Source of the DNA: Pseudomonas sp. DY-1
Lineage (GTDB): Bacteria; Pseudomonadota; Gammaproteobacteria; Pseudomonadales; Pseudomonadaceae
Direction: 5' to 3'
DNA length: 64,000 bases
Assembly: GCF_003626975.1 (NCBI RefSeq)
Contig: NZ_CP032616.1
Coordinates: forward strand, 5,370,001-5,434,000
A program made the position numbers and the translations under genes. Under the pieces are notes generated by a model. It saw nothing but the letters and a program-made list of their open reading frames with translations. It was not told the origin of the DNA and ran no database searches. Below are positions 59,537-64,000 of the stretch, piece by piece. Numbering within the stretch: the first letter of the stretch is position 1; each line of letters begins with the position of its first letter.

Positions 59537-60691
59537 ATGCAACTGAATGTCCCCACGCTGGTGCTTGTGGATATCTATGTCCTCGCCCTGGTCGGCCTGC
59601 TCATGCTGCACGCCTGGCGTCGTGGTCGTCGCGAACCGACGCTCGGTTACCTCGCCGCCATGCTGCTGCTCGGTGCCCTGGGCACGGTGCTGGGCAGCCT
59701 GCGCGGCATGGGCATGGACTTCGTTCCGCTGGTGCTGGGCAATGTGGTGCTTCATTTCTGCGCGGCCATGAACTGGACCGCCATGCGTGTGTTCGCCGGG
59801 CGCCAGCCGCACCTGTTGGGTATCTGCGCCGGCTCGCTGGTCTGGATGCTGCTCTGTCTAAACCCGGCGTTCTACGAATCCCTTACCGTGCGCATTGCGG
59901 TCAGCTCGCTGATCACAGTCTGTTACTGCGGGCTGAGCGCCCATGAGCTGTGGCGCAGTCGCCAGTCGCTGGAAGTGGCCTACATGCCTGCTTTGGTACT
60001 GACCCTCTTCCACATGGTTTTCTACAGCGCGCGCATTGTGATCGATCGCGGCATGCCGTTCGATGCAGCCATGGCCAGCAGCGGCCAGGGCACCAGTTTC
60101 TTCTCCCTGCTGGTGTTCGAGACCCTGCTGTACGCCATCGGCATTGCCTTCGTCACCCTCGCGATGGTCAAGGAACGCGCCGAACTGAAGTTTCGCGCTG
60201 CCGCCTATTGCGACCCGCTTACAGGGGTCGGCAACCGGCGCGCCTTCATGACCACTGGGGAATACCTGCTGGAAAGTTGTGAGCACCGGCGCGAACCGGT
60301 TGCACTACTGCTCTGCGACCTCGACCACTTCAAGCGGCTGAATGACAGCTACGGCCATGCTGCCGGCGACGAGGCCCTGGTCGCGTTCACCCGTATTGCC
60401 GTCGGCAGCATGCGCAAGCAGGACGTCTTCGGCCGCATCGGGGGCGAAGAATTCGCCTGCCTGCTGGCCGATGCCGACGACGAAGCCGGTGCCCAGGTGG
60501 CCGAGCGCATCCGCCGCGAGTTCGCCGAACTGCCATTCCAAGAGCCGGGGGAGCTCAGCGTCAGCATCGGAATCGTCAGCTCCAAGGAAGCAGGTTACGA
60601 CCTGTTCCGCCTGCTCTCGATGGCCGACGACGCCCTCTACGCGGCGAAAGACAAGGGGCGCAACCGCATCCAGCGCTACCCCGCCGATTAG
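59537..60691 (+). CDS. Membrane diguanylate cyclase (GGEEF)
   Basis: 384 residues: about six to seven membrane helices in residues 8-210, then a GGDEF domain with RIGGEEFACLL and intact RxxD inhibitory site (RKQD) five residues before it. It should make c-di-GMP. GGGAGGAGGG precedes the ATG. Together with the SadC-like protein it is the second active-looking cyclase in the window. Confidence 0.9.
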   Translation: MQLNVPTLVLVDIYVLALVGLLMLHAWRRGRREPTLGYLAAMLLLGALGTVLGSLRGMGMDFVPLVLGNVVLHFCAAMNWTAMRVFAGRQPHLLGICAGSLVWMLLCLNPAFYESLTVRIAVSSLITVCYCGLSAHELWRSRQSLEVAYMPALVLTLFHMVFYSARIVIDRGMPFDAAMASSGQGTSFFSLLVFETLLYAIGIAFVTLAMVKERAELKFRAAAYCDPLTGVGNRRAFMTTGEYLLESCEHRREPVALLLCDLDHFKRLNDSYGHAAGDEALVAFTRIAVGSMRKQDVFGRIGGEEFACLLADADDEAGAQVAERIRREFAELPFQEPGELSVSIGIVSSKEAGYDLFRLLSMADDALYAAKDKGRNRIQRYPAD

Positions 60692-60763
60692 CTGGAAGCC
60701 CCAGCCAAGGCAATGGAATCAGGGTAGACTTGCGCCCCTCCGCGAATCACCAAGAAGCCCGTC

Positions 60764-61303
60764 ATGGCCCTCCAAGCGACCCCCTACAAAGTCGAACTCA
60801 ACCTCACTGACCTGGATCGCAGCGTCTACGAGAACCTGCGTTTCACCGTCGCCAAGCACCCCTCGGAAACCGAGGAACGCCTGGCCGTGCGGTTGATCGC
60901 CTACGCGCTGTGGTACCACGAGCAGCTGGCTTTCGGCCGTGGCCTGTCGGACGTAGACGAGCCGGCTTTGTGGGAAAAGAGCCTGGATGACCGCGTCCTG
61001 CACTGGATCGAGGTGGGGCAGCCGGACGCCGAGCGCATCACCTGGTGCTCGCGCCGCACCGAGCGCTTCAGCCTGGTGGCCTATGGCAACCTGCGCGTCT
61101 GGCAGACCAAGGTCCTGGACGGCGTGCGCAGCCTGAAAAACATCAATGTCGTCGCCGTCGGCCAGCAAGCCCTGGAAGAACTGGCCCGCGACCTCCCGCG
61201 CTCGATCAGCTGGAGCGTGATGATCAGCGACGGCGAGCTGTTCGTCACCGATGAGCGCGGCCAGCACGAAGTTCCCTTGGAGTGGCTGGCCGGGGAGCGC
61301 TGA
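60764..61303 (+). CDS. yaeQ: YaeQ-family protein
   Basis: 179 residues beginning MALQATPYKVELNLTDLDRSVYENLRFTVAKHPSETEERLAVRLIAYALWY, the YaeQ signature. YaeQ has a restriction-endonuclease-like fold and was linked to RfaH suppression, but its role is not settled. It lies 72 nt after the diguanylate cyclase and 100 nt before recJ. Confidence 0.9.
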   Translation: MALQATPYKVELNLTDLDRSVYENLRFTVAKHPSETEERLAVRLIAYALWYHEQLAFGRGLSDVDEPALWEKSLDDRVLHWIEVGQPDAERITWCSRRTERFSLVAYGNLRVWQTKVLDGVRSLKNINVVAVGQQALEELARDLPRSISWSVMISDGELFVTDERGQHEVPLEWLAGER

Positions 61304-61304
61304 T

Positions 61305-61323
61305 CGGAAATCCGGAAGATTTC
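61305..61323. repeat. Small stem-loop between yaeQ and recJ
   Basis: GGAAATC-CGGAA-GATTTCC is a perfect 7-bp hairpin 2 nt beyond the yaeQ stop. It has no T-run. A C/G-rich stretch (CCCTTTCCCGGGAGGGAGAG) follows. Confidence 0.5.
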
Positions 61324-61403
61324 CGGGGCAGGGCGCCAAGCCCTCGCCCCAAGGCCCTTTCCCGGGAGGGAGAGGGGAAGTCGATTCAAAGATTGGACCT
61401 TTC

Positions 61404-63119
61404 ATGCGTATCGAACACCGCGTCCTACCCGATGTCCTGCCTGACCTGGGCGAGCTGCCCCCGCTGCTGACCCGCCTCTACGCTGCCCGTGGCGTACAGT
61501 CCGTGGCGGAGCTGGACAAGAGCCTGGCGCGGTTGATTCCTTACCAGCAGCTCAAGGGCATCGACGCTGCGGTGGAACTGCTGGTCGAGGCCCTGGAAAA
61601 GCGCCAGCGCATCCTTTATGTCGGCGACTTCGATGCCGACGGTGCGACTGCCAGCAGCGTTGGCGTACTCGGCCTGCGCATGCTCGGTGCCTTCCATGTC
61701 GATTACCTGGTCCCCAACCGCTTCGAGTACGGCTACGGCCTGACGCCAGAAATAGTTGCCGTTGCCCTGACCCGCCAGCCGGACCTGCTGGTGACGGTGG
61801 ATAACGGCATTTCCAGTGTCGAAGGCGTGGCAGCCGCAAAGGCTGCGGGGCTCAAGGTGCTGGTCACCGACCACCACCTGCCGGGGCCGGAATTGCCCGC
61901 GGCGGACGCCATCGTCAATCCCAACCAGCCTGGCTGCGACTTCCCGAGCAAGTCTCTGGCCGGCGTCGGCGTGATCTTCTACGTGTTGATGGCGCTGCGC
62001 GCTCGCCTGCGTGAGCTGGACTGGTTCAATCGTGCCGGCCTCAAGGAACCCAACCTCGGCGACCTGCTCGACCTGGTGGCGTTGGGCAGCGTCGCCGACG
62101 TGGTGCCCCTGGACGCCAACAACCGCATCCTCGTGCACCAGGGCTTGGCGCGCATCCGCGCCGGCCGTGCCCGTGCCGGCCTCAAGGCGATCCTCGAAGT
62201 TGCCGGGCGTCCGGCAGGGCGCATCACCTCGACCGACCTCGGCTTCATCCTCGGTCCCCGCCTGAACGCTGCCGGCCGCCTGGACGACATGAGCCTGGGC
62301 ATCGAATGCCTGCTTTGCGAAGACGAGGCCCTGGCCCGCGACATGGCCGTGCAACTGGACCAGCTCAACCAGGACCGCAAGGCCATCGAGCAGGGCATGC
62401 AGCGCGAGGCGCTGGCGCAACTGAAGAACCTGCCTATCGAAGACATGCCATTCGGGCTCTGCGTATTCGAGCCGGACTGGCACCAGGGCGTGATTGGCAT
62501 CCTCGCCTCGCGCCTGAAGGAGCGCTACCACCGTCCGACCATTGCCTTCGCCGATGCTGGCGACGGTCTGCTCAAGGGCTCGGCACGCTCAGTGCCGGGC
62601 TTCCACATCCGTGACGCGCTGGATGCCGTCGCCGCCCGCCATCCGGGTCTGATCAGCAAGTTCGGTGGTCACGCCATGGCCGCTGGCTTGTCCCTGCCTG
62701 TGGAAAACTTTGGTGCCTTCGCTGCCGCGTTCGACGCCGAGACCCGCCGGCAGCTCGATGAAGACGACCTCACCGGCCGCCTGCTTTCCGACGGTCAACT
62801 GAGTATCGAGGAGTTCCACCTGGAGCTTGCCCGTGCCCTACGCCTGGCCGGCCCCTGGGGCCAGCACTTCCCCGAGCCGCTGTTCCATGGCGTATTCCAG
62901 ATCGTCCAACAGCGCCTGGTCGGCGAGCGCCATCTGAAGCTGGTGCTGAAAAGTGAATGCGGTTCGGTGCAACTGGACGGCATCGCCTTCAACATCGACC
63001 GCGAGCAATGGCCCAACGCCAGCGTCCGCTGGGCCGAAGTGGCCTACAAGCTGGACGTCAACGAATACCGTGGCCAGGAAAGCGTGCAGCTGATGGTCGC
63101 TCACATCGCCCCGCGTTGA
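61404..63119 (+). CDS. recJ: Single-stranded-DNA-specific exonuclease RecJ
   Basis: 571 residues with DHH-phosphoesterase motifs: VGDFDADG (73-80), DNGISS and TDHHLPG (DHH at 156-158), later DHHA1 domain LISKFGGHAMAAG and OB domain at the C-terminus. It degrades 5' single-stranded DNA in recombination and mismatch repair. The ATG at 61404 begins MRIEHRVLPD, and the longer frame from 61251 overlaps yaeQ. Confidence 0.95.
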   Translation: MRIEHRVLPDVLPDLGELPPLLTRLYAARGVQSVAELDKSLARLIPYQQLKGIDAAVELLVEALEKRQRILYVGDFDADGATASSVGVLGLRMLGAFHVDYLVPNRFEYGYGLTPEIVAVALTRQPDLLVTVDNGISSVEGVAAAKAAGLKVLVTDHHLPGPELPAADAIVNPNQPGCDFPSKSLAGVGVIFYVLMALRARLRELDWFNRAGLKEPNLGDLLDLVALGSVADVVPLDANNRILVHQGLARIRAGRARAGLKAILEVAGRPAGRITSTDLGFILGPRLNAAGRLDDMSLGIECLLCEDEALARDMAVQLDQLNQDRKAIEQGMQREALAQLKNLPIEDMPFGLCVFEPDWHQGVIGILASRLKERYHRPTIAFADAGDGLLKGSARSVPGFHIRDALDAVAARHPGLISKFGGHAMAAGLSLPVENFGAFAAAFDAETRRQLDEDDLTGRLLSDGQLSIEEFHLELARALRLAGPWGQHFPEPLFHGVFQIVQQRLVGERHLKLVLKSECGSVQLDGIAFNIDREQWPNASVRWAEVAYKLDVNEYRGQESVQLMVAHIAPR

Positions 63120-63520
63120 CGCGAATGGTTGTGGGGACGAATTCATTGGCTATGCCTGCGTTTGGTGTTGCAAGCAGCTGCATTGCCCGTAGGAGTTGGC
63201 TTGCCAGCGAATGGCCCCGTATCGCTGGCAAGCCAGTTCCTACAAGCCTCTTGGCCCGCTGGTCAATCTCTCGCAACAGCTAGCGCAGACCCGCGAGGCA
63301 GACCTTCGGTCTGCTTGGCGATTGAAATCGCCCGCACTTGCTCATCCGTCACCCCGTCCGCGCAAACCTCCGATCCGGGTCTACGCTGATCCAGTCCTGC
63401 GCCCCCGAGAAAAAAATTTCGGCCTGTTGTCGATCTCGTCGATTCCCCATCGACCATTAAGCACAGTCAGCAGGCAACGGTCGCAGGCTGATGTTCATGC
63501 AACCCAACAGGAGAACAACA
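63120..63520. other. Intergenic region with two repeats, no gene
   Basis: 401 nt with no convincing open frame. It holds the inverted repeat at 63189-63243 and a degenerate piece of the GACGAATTCATT repeat near 63136. AAAAAAATTT near 63410-63419 is an AT-rich tract that may belong to the promoter of the next gene. Confidence 0.5.
63189..63243. repeat. REP-like inverted repeat GTAGGAGTTGGCTTGCCAGCGA
   Basis: Left arm 63189-63210 and right arm 63222-63243 (TCGCTGGCAAGCCAGTTCCTAC) pair over 22 bp with one or two mismatches around an 11-nt loop. The layout matches Pseudomonas REP elements I know (TGTAGGAGC...GGCTTGCC type). Confidence 0.75.
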
Positions 63521-63943
63521 ATGCGCTTCATGGTGATTGTCAAAGCAACCAAGGAATCGGAAGCGGGCATCATGCCCAGCACGGAACTGCTCACGGCCAT
63601 GGGCCAGTACAACGAAGAGCTCGTCAACGCCGGCATCCTGCTTGCTGGTGAGGGACTGCATCCCAGTTCAAAAGGAGCGCGAGTCGTGTTCAAGGGCAAG
63701 GACCGCACTGTCATCGACGGCCCCTTTGCAGAAACCAAGGAACTGATCGCCGGCTTCTGGCTGTTCAAGGTCAATTCCCTGGAAGAGTGCGTCGAGTGGG
63801 TCAAACGCTGCCCCAACCCCATGATCTCCGAGTCCGAGATCGAAATTCGCCAGGTGTTCGAGGCCGAGGACTTCGGCGCGGAGTTCACTCCTGAGCTGCG
63901 CGAGCAGGAACAGCGCGTTTTCGAGAAAGCCCGGCAGCAGTGA
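63521..63943 (+). CDS. YciI-like (DGPF/PhnB-associated) domain protein
   Basis: 140 residues with the YciI/DGPF pattern: MRFMVIVKATKESEAG, VIDGPFAETKELIAGFWLFKVNSLEECVEWVKRCP and EIEIRQVFEAEDFG. Small ferredoxin-like fold with unknown catalysis; often beside VOC/PhnB proteins and sigma-70 ECF regulators. The ATG at 63521 has AACAGGAGAACAAC upstream. It leads into the next gene in the same strand after 29 nt. Confidence 0.86.
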   Translation: MRFMVIVKATKESEAGIMPSTELLTAMGQYNEELVNAGILLAGEGLHPSSKGARVVFKGKDRTVIDGPFAETKELIAGFWLFKVNSLEECVEWVKRCPNPMISESEIEIRQVFEAEDFGAEFTPELREQEQRVFEKARQQ

Positions 63944-63972
63944 CCGCCATCCACCACGGACAGGAGACCATC

Positions 63973-64000
63973 ATGAAAATCGATCCCTACCTCACGTTCG
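63973..64000 (+). CDS. Start of a gene, possibly VOC/PhnB-type, truncated by window end
   Basis: Nine codons (MKIDPYLTF) after a GACAGGAGACCATC ribosome site. The start resembles that of PhnB-like VOC proteins, and the preceding YciI-like gene often has such a neighbour. Too short to confirm. Confidence 0.45.

Noticed and set aside
1..64000. tRNA, rRNA, insertion sequence or prophage genes
   Set aside because: No cloverleaf ends, rRNA sequence, transposase motif or phage gene was recognised anywhere in the window.

Overview
The window is high-GC chromosomal DNA from a gammaproteobacterium of the genus Pseudomonas in the broad sense. The evidence is the protein content (BifA-type c-di-GMP phosphodiesterase, an OprD-family porin, OlsB/OlsA, XenB, class I fumarase next to a diguanylate cyclase) and a gene order that, from memory, matches P. 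aeruginosa PAO1 in two blocks. One block runs from bifA-sodB to pykA, the other from purT-ffh to recJ. The exact species cannot be named from the sequence. No tRNA, rRNA, CRISPR array, insertion sequence or prophage was seen, and nearly everything is core-type housekeeping or conserved accessory DNA. Several genes start with GTG or TTG.

Layout. 0-10 kb: bifA (cut by the window edge), sodB, argO-like exporter with an ACT protein divergent from argP, an SDR, two proteins of unknown function, and an OprD-family porin. 9-14 kb: a catabolic operon, M20 amidohydrolase > MHS permease > amidase > IclR regulator. Matching palindromes lie upstream of the operon and of the porin, so porin, permease and two hydrolases look like one regulon for taking up and hydrolysing an amide. 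14-17.7 kb: serine hydrolase plus small partner, di-iron MBL protein, short acyl-CoA dehydrogenase-like protein. 17.8-20.3 kb: olsB-olsA (ornithine lipid synthesis, possible PHO box) and a tandem UspA protein with an Anr/FNR-type box. 20.3-29.5 kb: acpH, an ArsR-MFS-xenB operon, YceI plus a phospholipase D-type synthase, a lipoprotein, DJ-1/PfpI, a ribbon-helix-helix protein, an NTF2-like protein, and GNAT plus nitrilase. 29.6-36.7 kb: fumarase, a SadC-like diguanylate cyclase, ferredoxin reductase, enoyl-CoA hydratase, pykA, a TPR lipoprotein.

36.8-45 kb: small lipoprotein, DUF4124, PilZ, L,D-transpeptidase, two Nudix hydrolases, gamma-carbonic anhydrase, DUF1289, purT, SGNH hydrolase, MHS permease, CorC-like protein. 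45-50 kb: CcsA-like protein divergent from ffh, then the rpsP-rimM-trmD-rplS ribosome operon and a thioesterase. 50-64 kb: a stand-alone MshEN-type protein, a CPA1 antiporter, xerD, a 104-bp tandem repeat, dsbC, hom-thrC, CoA transferase, a second diguanylate cyclase, yaeQ, recJ, a YciI-like protein and the first codons of a further gene.

The main items for follow-up are the two-palindrome IclR regulon, the MshEN protein with a full 24+5+24 residue c-di-GMP signature and no ATPase, five c-di-GMP-related proteins in one window, candidate PHO and Anr boxes, two dyads in front of the ArsR regulator, and several families of dispersed inverted repeats.
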